64,000 nucleotides of DNA from positions 3,976,867 to 4,040,866 of the forward strand of contig NZ_CP065915.1 of NCBI RefSeq assembly GCF_016134045.1, read 5' to 3'. How positions within the stretch are numbered: position 1 is the first letter of the stretch; every line of letters begins with the position of its first letter. Source of the stretch: Pelagovum pacificum. Lineage in GTDB: Bacteria; Pseudomonadota; Alphaproteobacteria; Rhodobacterales; Rhodobacteraceae. The notes beneath the pieces are model-generated. The model ran no database searches and was not told the DNA's origin. It saw nothing but the letters and a program-made list of their open reading frames with translations. Below, piece after piece: positions 53,636-63,432 of the stretch. The translations under genes and the position numbers were made by a program.

Positions 53636-54039
53636 GCGTCCCGTCCCATGGCGAGGAGCCGTGCCTCTCGCGGCAAAAGTGCTCTCAGGTGTTTAAGTGA
53701 CTTGTAAAACTCTCTCTCGGCAACCGCGTCCGTTGCTGCTGAGAGATGTGACACACTGTCTTCATCGCGCAATACGAGGCTCAGTTGTTCTATTCCACGC
53801 ATGAGTTGAAGCGCTGCGTCTTCTTCTTCGACGTCGCCGGAAAGCACCAGTTGCGCGATGTAACAGACCCTTCGGACTGGGCTGTTTACTTCAGTTGGTC
53901 GAATGGCGTCCCTCAGTCGCAAGATGTTCGCGTTCGGTGTCAGAATAGAAAGCCTCGAGCGACGGTCCCCATTCTCGATTACGGCGCCGTTCACCAGGAC
54001 ACGTTCCCTCGGGCCCAGCTTCAATACGAGGCAAGTCAT
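53632..54039 (-). CDS. flbT: Flagellin translation regulator FlbT
   Basis: FlbT is an mRNA-binding regulator that in Caulobacter destabilises flagellin mRNA through its 5' UTR. The protein has 135 residues with LKLGPRERVLVNGAVIENGDRRSRLSIL, typical of the family. It overlaps flaF upstream (4 bases) and the DUF1217 gene downstream. The nearby flagellin gene has a structured leader that may be its target. Confidence 0.9.
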   Translation of the reverse strand: MTCLVLKLGPRERVLVNGAVIENGDRRSRLSILTPNANILRLRDAIRPTEVNSPVRRVCYIAQLVLSGDVEEEDAALQLMRGIEQLSLVLRDEDSVSHLSAATDAVAEREFYKSLKHLRALLPREARLLAMGRDA

Positions 54040-54404
54040 CTGGCTGATCCCGAAGACAGACCGCGCATGACCGCTGTGTTTACTTCGATCAAGGTATCTA
54101 TCGTAGCCTCTCCTCGGAGAACCTTGCGGCTATGAGCGGCGACGAACTCGGCCAGATAGAAGATCCGCGCGCGCAGTTCTTCGGGCAGGCCGTTTTGCTC
54201 GTCCACGACTTCACCGGCCAGATGGTTCCATATACGGCGGTTGTCGAAGAGCGCTTCAGAAAGTCGAGGCATGTCTTGGCTCTGAGCTGCATTCCGGATG
54301 CGGGACGTCACTTGCCCCAAGAGTTGCAACTCCGTCGCCCGCTCCGTCCTCACGGCAGAGGTCTTGGGCGCGTAGCCTTGGCGGGCACGTTCAATGACGT
54401 TCAC
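54036..54404 (-). CDS. flaF: Flagellin regulator FlaF
   Basis: This 122-residue cytoplasmic protein is needed for flagellin synthesis or secretion in Alphaproteobacteria, often acting opposite to FlbT. GYAPKTSAVRTERATELQLLGQVTSRIRNAA and LAGEVVDEQNGLPEELRARIFYLAEFVAAHS match the family. It is the first of the flaF-flbT-DUF1217 genes downstream of flagellin on the minus strand. Confidence 0.9.
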   Translation of the reverse strand: MNVIERARQGYAPKTSAVRTERATELQLLGQVTSRIRNAAQSQDMPRLSEALFDNRRIWNHLAGEVVDEQNGLPEELRARIFYLAEFVAAHSRKVLRGEATIDTLIEVNTAVMRGLSSGSAR

Positions 54405-54461
54405 GTCGTCATCCTTTCGGGACTGAGTGTCGGCAACGCAATTTCATCGGGGAGCTGTGAA

Positions 54462-54485
54462 GGGGAGGCGCGATAACGCCTCCCC
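54462..54485 (-). terminator. Stem-loop after the flagellin gene
   Basis: GGGGAGGCG (54462-54470) pairs with CGCCTCCCC (54477-54485) around a 6-base loop, starting 8 bases after the flagellin stop. It lacks a T-run, so it could be a partial terminator, or a 3' stabiliser that keeps flagellin mRNA more abundant than flaF-flbT. Confidence 0.55.
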
Positions 54486-54492
54486 GACGCTC

Positions 54493-55761
54493 TTACCGGA
54501 AGAGCGAAAGGATCGACTGCGGCGCCTGGTTGGCGATGGACAGCGCTTGAGTGCCCAACTGTTGCTGGACCTGCAGCGCCTGGAGGCGGGCCGAAGTCTC
54601 TTCCATGTTCGCATCGACGAGGCTCCCGATGCCGGACTTCAAAGAGTCGGTCAGATCGGAAATGAAAGTCGCCTGCGTTTCGATACGGCCCTGAACCGAG
54701 CCGAACGAAGACGCTGCTTCCGTCGCAGCCTGGATCATGCCCTCGATCGCACCGAGCGCGGTCTGAGCGCCGCTCTGGGTGGAAACGTCGAGGGTTTCCA
54801 GCTGAGCAAGCGCACCGGTGCCGCGCTCTTGGGTGAGCGTGATGCCGATACCCGCTTCGCTGGTGAGGTTCTGAACATCGAGCGTGCCGGAGCCGAGCGT
54901 CAGCGAGAACTTCGTGTCGTCGAGTCCGGCAGCCATTAGCCCGTTCTTCAGGCCGGACAGAACGGCGTCCGCGTTGTCTCCTTCACGAACGACATAGCTG
55001 CCCTCCGTATTCCCCACTTTGAGCCGCATCACGTCACCTTCGACAAGGCCGGTCGTCACTGCCGTGTCAACGCCAGCGTCGCTGGACTTGAGCGCCGTGG
55101 AGCCGGCAGCGGCACCGGCTGCATCAAGGAAGGCGGCGCCGAGCGCGACCTGAGTGGTATCGTTGGCCCCGCCATTCTCGGTCAGGCTCGCCACCGAATT
55201 GGTGGCGGCGGTGAGCGCATCACCCGTCGTCGTCGAGAGGTTCTGAGCATCGATGCCGATGCTGGAAACAGCGACGCCACCATTGGAATCGCGGTCCAGC
55301 GACGACAGGATGTTGGTGCCGACGTTCCCGTTCGTGTTGAAGTCGGAGGCAGAGCCATCAACAAGGTTCAGACCATTGAACTGGGCTGCGCCCACGACTG
55401 ATTTGATCTGGTCGATGAAGGCATTGACGTCGTCCTGGATCTTCGAGCGATCGACGTTGTCCGCCTGTGCATCGACGATCTTGTTCTTCATCTCCGTCAG
55501 GAGGTCGGTCACGGCCTCGGAGGCCTGCCGGGCCACGGCGACAGTCGATTCACCGAGAGCGAGGCTGTTCGAGATCGCCTTGAACCCCTGAACGTCGGAC
55601 TCCATGACTTTGGAGATTGCCCAGACCGCCGAGTTGTCCTTTGCGGTGGCAACGGCCTTGCCGGTGGAGATCATCGACTGGGTCTTGCCGAGATCCTGAT
55701 TGATGGACTTCAGGGTCTGCAGCGCCACCATGGCGCCGTTGTTGGTCAGAATGCTGGACAT
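54493..55761 (-). CDS. fliC: Flagellin
   Basis: This filament protein has 422 residues. N- and C-terminal D0/D1 helices are clear: SSILTNNGAMVALQTLKSIN at the start and ARLQALQVQQQLGTQALSIANQAPQSILSLFR at the end. The variable middle (about 140-330) is rich in Ala, Gly and Thr. Only one flagellin is seen in the window. Export requires FlgN/FliS-like helpers; a FlgN-like gene is upstream. Confidence 0.95.
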   Translation of the reverse strand: MSSILTNNGAMVALQTLKSINQDLGKTQSMISTGKAVATAKDNSAVWAISKVMESDVQGFKAISNSLALGESTVAVARQASEAVTDLLTEMKNKIVDAQADNVDRSKIQDDVNAFIDQIKSVVGAAQFNGLNLVDGSASDFNTNGNVGTNILSSLDRDSNGGVAVSSIGIDAQNLSTTTGDALTAATNSVASLTENGGANDTTQVALGAAFLDAAGAAAGSTALKSSDAGVDTAVTTGLVEGDVMRLKVGNTEGSYVVREGDNADAVLSGLKNGLMAAGLDDTKFSLTLGSGTLDVQNLTSEAGIGITLTQERGTGALAQLETLDVSTQSGAQTALGAIEGMIQAATEAASSFGSVQGRIETQATFISDLTDSLKSGIGSLVDANMEETSARLQALQVQQQLGTQALSIANQAPQSILSLFR

Positions 55762-55798
55762 TTGGACTTTGGTCCCTTTCTTTCGGGCGCTTTGCGCC
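55762..55798 (-). promoter_or_regulatory. Structured flagellin 5' leader
   Basis: Just before the flagellin ATG the minus strand reads GGAC-CAAA-GTCC (55764-55775), then upstream the ribosome-binding AAAGGGA and a hairpin GGCGC-AAA-GCGCC (55786-55798). A hairpin between the ribosome site and the ATG is unusual. FlbT acts on flagellin 5' UTRs, so this is a candidate target. Confidence 0.45.
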
Positions 55799-55981
55799 TT
55801 TGGTCATAGAAACAAGAACCGCGGGATTTCCTGCGGCGTCGATCGTCATTCTGACTGAGATTAGACTGAACGTTTCTGTCCAGGTTTGCGCAGCCGTTCG
55901 ACTGCAGTGCCGAAACTGAACTTACTTCCTGAAGAAAGTTCTAACGGCGAGGCTCAGTATTACCAGACTTTGTGTCGATTC

Positions 55982-56323
55982 TTAGACTTTCTTTCTGAAA
56001 TGACTCGACGTGGTAAATCGTACCTCAGTATTGCCCGCCGGCGCGTAGAACAAAGGTCCATTACGCACCCTTCGCACCTCTTCGAGTCGTCGTTTCGCGG
56101 CAGAAACGCCATTCATCGCAGACCGCAGTAGGGTCGCGTTTTGTTCTGCCTTCTCCTCTAGTGCTGTAAGAGAAGATTCGGCGACCTGGTTTCTCGCGAG
56201 CCGCTCCAAATGGAGGCGCTTCTGTTCGGCAATCAGGGCAAGCTCGCTGAAATCACCTGAAAGGATAGCAGTCCGCTCTTTCCGAAGTAATTCAGTCAGC
56301 AGTGATATTGTATTGTCGGTCAA
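55982..56323 (-). CDS. FlgN-like flagellar chaperone
   Basis: This 113-residue, largely helical protein begins with the LLTELLRKERTAILSGDFSELALIAEQKRLHLERL pattern typical of FlgN chaperones (which escort FlgK and FlgL). FlgK and FlgL genes are outside this window. It overlaps the FlgJ-like gene by 4 bases. Confidence 0.72.
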   Translation of the reverse strand: MTDNTISLLTELLRKERTAILSGDFSELALIAEQKRLHLERLARNQVAESSLTALEEKAEQNATLLRSAMNGVSAAKRRLEEVRRVRNGPLFYAPAGNTEVRFTTSSHFRKKV

Positions 56324-56571
56324 GCTTGCAACAGAAGGTGTTGGTAAATTGCTTCTGAAAGCCCGAACCCTCCGTTCTCCACGATGATCGAAGAATGTGC
56401 CTCGACTAGCAGTGATGTGAATTGCTCCTCACCTATGCCGCCGCTGAAGCTTTCTGAAAATTCATGAAGCCCCGCCGACTTTAACATTTGAGATACAAGG
56501 GTCGTCTCGATCTGTTTCGCAGCAGTCCAGATAGATTTGTCTGGAAAACTTGAGGGATATGTGTGGGTCAT
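56320..56571 (-). CDS. flgJ: Rod-binding protein, FlgJ N-terminal type
   Basis: This 83-residue protein matches only the N-terminal rod-capping domain of FlgJ: AAKQIETTLVSQMLKSAGL and FTSLLVEAHSSIIVENGGFGLSEAIYQHL. The muramidase domain is absent, as in most Alphaproteobacteria, so a separate peptidoglycan hydrolase would be needed for rod penetration. It diverges from fliK. Confidence 0.87.
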   Translation of the reverse strand: MTHTYPSSFPDKSIWTAAKQIETTLVSQMLKSAGLHEFSESFSGGIGEEQFTSLLVEAHSSIIVENGGFGLSEAIYQHLLLQA

Positions 56572-56676
56572 GCTGCCTCCAAAGTGGGTCGGGCGGAATA
56601 TAAACTGCCGCGTATGAATATTCCGTTAGTAATTTTGCGCTATTAACTTGCGTGATCGTAGTAGCTGAATGAAATC

Positions 56677-58116
56677 ATGCAGAATATTTCGGCCCTTCGG
56701 GCAGACCAAACGGGCGTGTCATTCGAGATCGGCAACCTGTCGCCCAAGTACTCTTCGGCGGACTTTGCAGCGGTGCTCGCTGTTCTGAGCGACGGGGAAC
56801 TTACAGCCGCTAGCGAGTTCGGGCTGCCCACGGAGTCAGCGGTCGGAGAAAGCGCTTCCGATACTGAGGCGGCCGCAGACGTGCTTGATATTGGCAAGCT
56901 AGAAGAGGGCGCATTTCCTGCTGAGCAGCATCACGAATTGACTTCGTCCGCGGGTGCCGAGGTGCTATCGCCGCCGGTATCCGCGCCGAGTTCTACTGAG
57001 GTTGAGGGCGGATTTTTCAGTTCAGCGGATACCATCAACCTTGAAGACCCTCACGGTGATGAAGCAGCGGCTGACCGCAACCAAGCCCCAATCCAGACGC
57101 CTCATCAAGTCCTAGTCGAGTCTGCTTCGAACCGCAGTTTCGACGGTGAAACAGATCTGACGCGGATAGAAACGTCGGCCAGAACGGAGGGCGCTCTGAT
57201 ACCGGCTGACCGTCAAGGGTCGGAAACGAGCGCGGTTACTGCGCGTGCGCTTCAGGCGGCTGAGGAGGCGCCAATGCTGGAGAATCAGGAGCGCTCGGTC
57301 GAGATGCTTGAGCGCGAGGTGGTCGAGTCTCCAAGACAGGTGCCCGGTGAGTTGGTTTCCAGTTTCGGGCTGACAGGAAACGCGCTCGTCCAGAAAGATG
57401 CGTTTCTCAAGCTTGCTGAGCCAACGGACCATATAGATCGACTGTTCGTAGCTGTAACAGCCAGCCCCCGGTTGAACCGGCCGGAGGTCGATTTGACTGA
57501 AGTCGTGCCAGATCGGAAATCTGCCTTATTAGATTCCTCTGCTTCGATTCAAGTGGAGCCCAAGACTGAGCCTGCTACCCGAGGCACTTCTTCCGCTCTT
57601 CTCGCCTCTCAGGCCGAAGCCAAACTGGCGCAGGGCCGAGAGTTCGAACTGCCAGCCACAACTGCGCCAACAGATCGGCTCGCCCCAAACCCAACTCCAA
57701 ATGCTATGCCGCAGTCTCAGTTGGCCCATCAGGTCAATCGGCAACTGGTCGTCTCAATCCAGAACAACCCGACAGGGACCACGGAGATCCGGCTCGATCC
57801 GCCAGAGCTTGGGAACGTCAGGGTCAGCGTCAGTCACACCGAGAGTTCGTTGCTGATCACGCTTGTCGCCGATCGTGCGGACACGTCCGAGATGCTTCGC
57901 CGGCATGTCGCTGTTCTGAGCGAAAGCCTACGCAGCGCTGGTTTCGCGGAGGTTAACATTCAACTGCCAGAGCGAGGTCAGCAGTCATTCGACCGGCGGG
58001 GTCAGGGGCAGGCAGAAGGCGACTCGATCGAAGTCGACCCCGACGGAGTGCTCGAAATCGTCGAGCGGCCCACCACAAAACTTGTCAGCCTGACCGGTCT
58101 AGACCTGAGGCTTTGA
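56677..58116 (+). CDS. fliK: Flagellar hook-length control protein FliK
   Basis: FliK measures hook length and triggers the FlhB switch. The protein has 479 residues: a low-complexity, acidic and Ser/Thr-rich N-terminal ruler, and a C-terminal Flg_hook domain (about 345-430) with TGTTEIRLDPPELGNVRVSVSHTESSLLITLVADRADTSEMLRRHVAVLSESLR. Its codons are noticeably less GC-rich than those of neighbouring genes. flgD follows after 9 bases. Confidence 0.92.
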   Translation: MQNISALRADQTGVSFEIGNLSPKYSSADFAAVLAVLSDGELTAASEFGLPTESAVGESASDTEAAADVLDIGKLEEGAFPAEQHHELTSSAGAEVLSPPVSAPSSTEVEGGFFSSADTINLEDPHGDEAAADRNQAPIQTPHQVLVESASNRSFDGETDLTRIETSARTEGALIPADRQGSETSAVTARALQAAEEAPMLENQERSVEMLEREVVESPRQVPGELVSSFGLTGNALVQKDAFLKLAEPTDHIDRLFVAVTASPRLNRPEVDLTEVVPDRKSALLDSSASIQVEPKTEPATRGTSSALLASQAEAKLAQGREFELPATTAPTDRLAPNPTPNAMPQSQLAHQVNRQLVVSIQNNPTGTTEIRLDPPELGNVRVSVSHTESSLLITLVADRADTSEMLRRHVAVLSESLRSAGFAEVNIQLPERGQQSFDRRGQGQAEGDSIEVDPDGVLEIVERPTTKLVSLTGLDLRL

Positions 58117-58125
58117 GGAGGAATC

Positions 58126-58785
58126 ATGTCTGGAATTGAAGCGCTTCAGAATGGCACAGCGGCCCGGAACGCATTCGCGGGGGCGGCGACGGAGGAAAGC
58201 AGTTCGATCAGCTCGGATTTCGAGACGTTTCTCAAGATGCTGACGGTGCAGCTGGAAAACCAGGACCCCCTTAATCCAATGGACTCGGCGGAATATGCTC
58301 TTCAGCTTGCGACGTTTTCCGGGGTGGAGCAGCAGGTCCTGACCAATGATCTGCTGAAGGCGATGACCGTCCAGATGGGAGCAGCGGGTTTGGGCGAGTA
58401 CGCCTCCTGGGTTGGCCGTCAGGCGCGCGTCGAGTCGCCGGTTGCGTATGATGGCACCGCTATTCCGGTCGTGGTCGAGCCGCCGGACGGGGCCGAAGCG
58501 GCATTTCTGGTGGCTCGCGACGATACAGGCCGGGAGCTTGACCGCCGCTTGATCGATGTCGCCGACGGCGAGATCCAGTGGAGGCCGGACGTGGCCCTTA
58601 CTGAAGGGACGATAGTGTCGTTCAGTGTCGAATCGGTCGCCGAGGGAGAGGCACTCGACGCTGTGCCTGCGCAGGTTTACGCGCGGATTGAAGAAGTCAG
58701 GGTCGAGCCGCGGGGCACAGCTGCCGTCCTGCCCGGCGGCACAGTGGTCCCGGTCGATGAGATTACGGCGCTCAGGGATGGCTGA
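58126..58785 (+). CDS. flgD: Hook-assembly scaffold protein FlgD
   Basis: FlgD caps the growing hook. The protein has 219 residues with the N-terminal FETFLKMLTVQLENQDPLNPMDSAEYALQLATFSGVEQQ signature, then a FlgD Ig-like and tudor-like part. An AGGAGG site precedes the ATG. It is the last flagellar gene before ubiB. The hook gene flgE, normally close by, is not present. Confidence 0.95.
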   Translation: MSGIEALQNGTAARNAFAGAATEESSSISSDFETFLKMLTVQLENQDPLNPMDSAEYALQLATFSGVEQQVLTNDLLKAMTVQMGAAGLGEYASWVGRQARVESPVAYDGTAIPVVVEPPDGAEAAFLVARDDTGRELDRRLIDVADGEIQWRPDVALTEGTIVSFSVESVAEGEALDAVPAQVYARIEEVRVEPRGTAAVLPGGTVVPVDEITALRDG

Positions 58786-58874
58786 TGTCTTGGCGCCGGC
58801 CTGATATCGTTGCGCGTACGGTAAGGCTGCTGAAGCGTGCTGCCAATCCTAACGCCAGGCGCGGCGAACGAGGG

Positions 58875-60398
58875 TCACAGCCCGGCGCCGATCAGAACGC
58901 CGGCGGCCATCACGACGGCGCCGCCAAGTGCTGCCCACGGCCAGCTGACCGGATGAGACGTTGGTTTCGACGGCGTCGACTGCCGGATCAGCGCCGCTTC
59001 GGCGATGTGAGGCAGCTTCGGACCGAACCGGGCGAGAACCTCTGCCGTACGGGTCAGATCCTTGGCAAGCGCCGTGGGGCCAAGGCTCTTCTTGATGTAC
59101 TCTTCGACGACGGGTTGGGCGACTTCCCAGATGTTCATATGCGGGTCGAGCGATCGAGCGACGCCCTCGACAACGACCATGGTGCGTTGAAGGAGGATCA
59201 ACTCCGTCCTTGTCTCCATGCCGAATCGCTCGGTCACCTCGAAGAGATAGGCCAGCAGACGGCCCATCGAAATCCGGGAGGCGTCCATGCCGAATATCGG
59301 TTCCCCGACAGCGCGAAGGGCGCGGGCGAACTCGTCAACGTCGCGATCGGCGGGAACGTAGCCAGCCTCGAAGTGCACCTCGGCGACCCGGCGGTAATCG
59401 CGGCGGATGAACCCGAACAGGATCTGGGCATAGACCCGACGCGTGTATTCGTCGATGTGCCCCATGATTCCGAAGTCGTAGGCGATGATATCGCCGTTCG
59501 GCGCGACCTTCAGGTTTCCGTGGTGCATGTCGGCGTGAAACATGCCGTCCCGCAGCGCGTGGAGCAGAAACAGCTCCAATACACGTGCGGCGAGGCGTCG
59601 CGTATCGTGGCCGGCAGCTTCGAGCGCCGCGACATCTCCGAAACGCGTGCCGTCGGCCCATGTCTGGGTCATCACGCGGCGTGCGGACAGGTTCCAGAGG
59701 ATCGAAGGCAGGCGGAAGCCTTCGTCGCGCGCAGTGTTGGACGCGAATTCGGACGCGGCGGAACTCTCAAGCCGAAGATCGAGCTCACCAAGAACTACAC
59801 CTTCAAAATGCGTCACGACGTCGATCGGATGAAGGCGACGAGACGCGGGAGACAGGAACTCGATCACCCGGGCTGCGAAGTAGAAGGCGTCGATGTCCCG
59901 GCGGAAGGCGCGTTCGATGCCAGGGCGAAGGACTTTCACCGCGACATCCTCACCCGTTTCGGCAAGGCGGGCGCGGTGAACCTGCGCGATCGAGGCGGCG
60001 GCAACCGGTTCGGAGAACTCGCTGAAGGTCTCGTCGACCGAGATCTCAAGCTCCCGCTCGATCTCGGCCTTGGCGACCTCTCTCGGGAAAGGCGGGAGCT
60101 GATCCTGCAACACGCGCAGCTGCGAGGCGAGGTCCGTGCCGACGACATCCGGGCGGGTCGACAGGATTTGGCCGAACTTGATGTAGGCCGGGCCAAGCGC
60201 GTTGAGCGCCCGCGTCGTCGGACCCATGTCCGGATCGCCCTTGTAGCCAAGCCACTGGAACGGCCACATCAGGCAACGGATCACGATACGGACGAGCGGC
60301 GGCGCCTCGAACGCATTCATCACGAAGGTCATGGCTCCGGTCCGCTCGAGCGTCGCGCCGGTGCGGATCAGGCGAAAAATGTTATGCGGACCGCGCAC
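58875..60398 (-). CDS. ubiB: Ubiquinone biosynthesis protein kinase-like UbiB
   Basis: This ABC1/ADCK-type atypical kinase of 507 residues supports ubiquinone synthesis. The family's KxGQ motif (LGPAYIKFGQILSTRP) lies near 70 and the Ala-rich loop AAASIAQVH near 155. The catalytic lobe carries LLHALRDGMFHADMHHGN near 290 and the metal-binding YDFGIMG. A membrane anchor ends the protein (WAALGGAVVMAAGVLIGAG). The start is GTG at 60398, directly after the ubiE stop, with no gap. The two genes form an operon. Confidence 0.96.
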   Translation of the reverse strand: MRGPHNIFRLIRTGATLERTGAMTFVMNAFEAPPLVRIVIRCLMWPFQWLGYKGDPDMGPTTRALNALGPAYIKFGQILSTRPDVVGTDLASQLRVLQDQLPPFPREVAKAEIERELEISVDETFSEFSEPVAAASIAQVHRARLAETGEDVAVKVLRPGIERAFRRDIDAFYFAARVIEFLSPASRRLHPIDVVTHFEGVVLGELDLRLESSAASEFASNTARDEGFRLPSILWNLSARRVMTQTWADGTRFGDVAALEAAGHDTRRLAARVLELFLLHALRDGMFHADMHHGNLKVAPNGDIIAYDFGIMGHIDEYTRRVYAQILFGFIRRDYRRVAEVHFEAGYVPADRDVDEFARALRAVGEPIFGMDASRISMGRLLAYLFEVTERFGMETRTELILLQRTMVVVEGVARSLDPHMNIWEVAQPVVEEYIKKSLGPTALAKDLTRTAEVLARFGPKLPHIAEAALIRQSTPSKPTSHPVSWPWAALGGAVVMAAGVLIGAGL

Positions 60399-61151
60399 TT
60401 ACAGCTTCCAGCCGGAATGCAGGCAGGCGACGCCCATCGTCAGGTTCCGATAGGCGGCGTTTCCAAAGCCGGCATCGCGGATCATCGAAAGGAAGGTGTC
60501 CTGATCGGGGAACCGGCGGATCGACTCGACAAGGTACTGATAGCTGTCCCGGTCGTTGGCGATCATCTGACCCATTCGGGGAATGACGTTGAACGAGTAG
60601 AGATCGTAAAGCTGCCTAAGCCCCGGGTTCGGCACACGCGAGAATTCGAGCACCATGAGCCGGCCGCCGGGACGCAGGACTCGATAGGCCTCGACCAGCG
60701 CATCCGCGGGGCGGGTCACGTTCCGGATGCCGAAAGAGATCGTGTAGACGTCGAAGCTGTTGTCGTCGAAAGGCAGCGCCATCGCGTCGCCGACCACCCA
60801 GTCGAGCTGGTCGGACAGGCTCGCCGCCTCGGCGCGTTTGCGCCCTTCGACCAGCATCGGCTCCGTCAGGTCGAGAACGGTGGCGTGGCCCTGGCCCGCG
60901 CGTTTGAGGAACCGGAACGAGATGTCGCCGGTCCCGCCGGCGACATCCAGCAGGGCCTGCCCGGGACGCGGCGCAAGCCAGTCCATCATGGCATCCTTCC
61001 AGACCCGGTGGATACCGACGCTCATCACGTCGTTCATGACGTCGTAGCGGTTCGCGACCGAGGTGAAGACGCCCCGAACGCGACCGGATTTCTCGTCTTC
61101 GGGTACCTCCTGGTAGCCGAAGTGAGTGAACTTCTCTTTATCGTCTGTCAT
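60399..61151 (-). CDS. ubiE: Ubiquinone/menaquinone methyltransferase UbiE
   Basis: UbiE is a C-methyltransferase of ubiquinone synthesis, 250 residues, using S-adenosylmethionine. [34 protein letters not shown] is the conserved opening. The SAM-binding motif [12 protein letters not shown] is near 65, and [16 protein letters not shown] and the later SxxVIPxxG block (FNVIPRMG) are present. The ATG at 61151 is used because upstream sequence is not protein-like. It diverges from mutM with an 85-base gap. Confidence 0.97.
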   Translation of the reverse strand: MTDDKEKFTHFGYQEVPEDEKSGRVRGVFTSVANRYDVMNDVMSVGIHRVWKDAMMDWLAPRPGQALLDVAGGTGDISFRFLKRAGQGHATVLDLTEPMLVEGRKRAEAASLSDQLDWVVGDAMALPFDDNSFDVYTISFGIRNVTRPADALVEAYRVLRPGGRLMVLEFSRVPNPGLRQLYDLYSFNVIPRMGQMIANDRDSYQYLVESIRRFPDQDTFLSMIRDAGFGNAAYRNLTMGVACLHSGWKL

Positions 61152-61236
61152 CGGCTCTTGCGGTCCCTGGCACCCGCGCCTTTCTATAGGCGCTCCCCGG
61201 CGCAGACAACGCGCCGTGAAGAAAGGAAAGCGCGCG

Positions 61237-62088
61237 ATGCCCGAATTGCCAGAGGTCGAGACAGTCCGTCGCGGGCTGGCCCCGGCTATGGAGGGGGCGG
61301 TGATCGACCTCGCGCAGGTCAACCGCCCGGACCTGCGCTGGCCGTTTCCGGAGCAATTCGCGGACCGCCTGACCGGGCGCCGGGTGCTGCGGCTCGGCCG
61401 ACGATCGAAATACCTGCTGGCGGAACTGGACGGAGACGAAACCCTGATCGTGCATCTCGGCATGTCGGGGCGGATGACCGTCAGTGGCGACCCGCTTGGT
61501 CAGTTTCACCACGACCACCCGATGCCGGAGAAGCACGACCATGTCGTTCTGAACATGGGAAACGGGGCGCGGATCACATTCAACGACCCGCGTCGGTTCG
61601 GGGCGATGGATCTCTGGCCCAGTGCGGAAGTCGAACGGCACTGGCTGATCCGGAACCTCGGTCCGGAACCGCTCGGTAATGCGTTCAGCGAGGGATACTT
61701 CGTCGAGCGGTTGAAGACGCGCAATACGCCGATGAAGGCGGCCCTGCTGGATCAGCGCGTCGTCGCGGGACTCGGCAATATCTACGTGTGCGAAGTCCTC
61801 CACCGGGCCGGAATCGACCCGCGTCGCACGGCGCGGCGGGTGTCCGACCGTCGCCTTGCGGCAACGGTTCCGATCGTGCGCGACGTGCTGTCGGAGGCGA
61901 TCGAGGCGGGCGGTTCTTCCCTGCGCGACTATCGCCGGGCTGATGGCGAACTGGGCTATTTCCAGCATGTTTTCAGGGTCTACGACCGGGAAGGTCACCC
62001 CTGCCCAAGGGAAGGCTGCGGGGGTACGGTGACACGCATCGTACAATCGGGGCGTTCCACATTCTGGTGTCCCGCCTGCCAAAGATGA
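61237..62088 (+). CDS. mutM: Formamidopyrimidine-DNA glycosylase
   Basis: MutM removes 8-oxoguanine and other oxidised purines. The protein has 283 residues. The N-terminus [14 protein letters not shown] gives catalytic Pro2 and Glu3 after Met removal. A helix-two-turn-helix lies near 155-215, with the [18 protein letters not shown] block. The zinc finger at the C-terminus has four Cys (CPREGCGG and WCPAC). The start at 61237 follows AAAGGAAAG. The crotonase gene follows on the same strand after 64 bases. Confidence 0.97.
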   Translation: MPELPEVETVRRGLAPAMEGAVIDLAQVNRPDLRWPFPEQFADRLTGRRVLRLGRRSKYLLAELDGDETLIVHLGMSGRMTVSGDPLGQFHHDHPMPEKHDHVVLNMGNGARITFNDPRRFGAMDLWPSAEVERHWLIRNLGPEPLGNAFSEGYFVERLKTRNTPMKAALLDQRVVAGLGNIYVCEVLHRAGIDPRRTARRVSDRRLAATVPIVRDVLSEAIEAGGSSLRDYRRADGELGYFQHVFRVYDREGHPCPREGCGGTVTRIVQSGRSTFWCPACQR

Positions 62089-62152
62089 TTTGACCCCGGT
62101 CGCGCCTTTGTTAAGCGTGGGGCCTCCGCCTTTGGCTACTGGGAACCGAGAC

Positions 62153-62929
<777 letters not shown>

Positions 62930-63103
62930 TCGGGGCACTGCCACAGATTACCGGTTTCCAACCGCGAAAATTGTCGTTATAGGGCCGCGCTACATGCGCG
63001 TGATGCCCGCTTTGGCAAGAGTCGCCGGGACAGATGGTCCCGGACCCGGGGATCCGTGCGCCGAATTTGAAACGTATCCGACCCCGGAAGAGGACCCAGA
63101 GAC

Positions 63104-63367
63104 ATGGCAAATACGCCCCAGTCCAAGAAGCGCGCCCGTCAGAACGAGCGCCGCAACGCAGTCAACAAAGCCCGCCGCTCGCGCATCCGCACCCAGCTCC
63201 GCAAGGTCGAAGAAGCGATCGCCTCCGGTGACAAGGACGCGGCGACCTCCGCCCTGCGCGCCGCCCAGCCCGAGCTGATGCGTGGCGTCACCAAAGGCGT
63301 TTTCCACAAGAACACTGCGTCCCGGAAGATCTCCCGCCTTTCGGCCCGGGTCAAAGCGCTCGGTTGA
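63104..63367 (+). CDS. rpsT: 30S ribosomal protein S20
   Basis: S20 binds 16S rRNA early in 30S assembly. The protein has 87 residues and is strongly basic: [29 protein letters not shown], then [23 protein letters not shown] at the C-terminus. The ATG at 63104 follows GGAAGAGGACCC. A strong terminator lies 30 bases after the stop. Confidence 0.97.
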   Translation: MANTPQSKKRARQNERRNAVNKARRSRIRTQLRKVEEAIASGDKDAATSALRAAQPELMRGVTKGVFHKNTASRKISRLSARVKALG

Positions 63368-63397
63368 CCTTACGGTAAAGGCCTTTTGCAGTTCCGA

Positions 63398-63432
63398 ACA
63401 AAGCGCGCCAACTCGGCGCGCTTTGTCATTTT
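63398..63432 (+). terminator. Rho-independent terminator of rpsT
   Basis: ACAAAGCGCGCC and GGCGCGCTTTGT form a perfect 12-bp stem around AACTC (63398-63426), followed by CATTTT. This would separate rpsT from the downstream region and any dnaA gene beyond the window. Confidence 0.88.

Noticed and set aside
58785..61679. A 964-codon plus-strand open frame after flgD
   Set aside because: Antisense shadow of ubiB and ubiE, which carry clear family motifs; the first codons after flgD do not resemble a flagellar protein.
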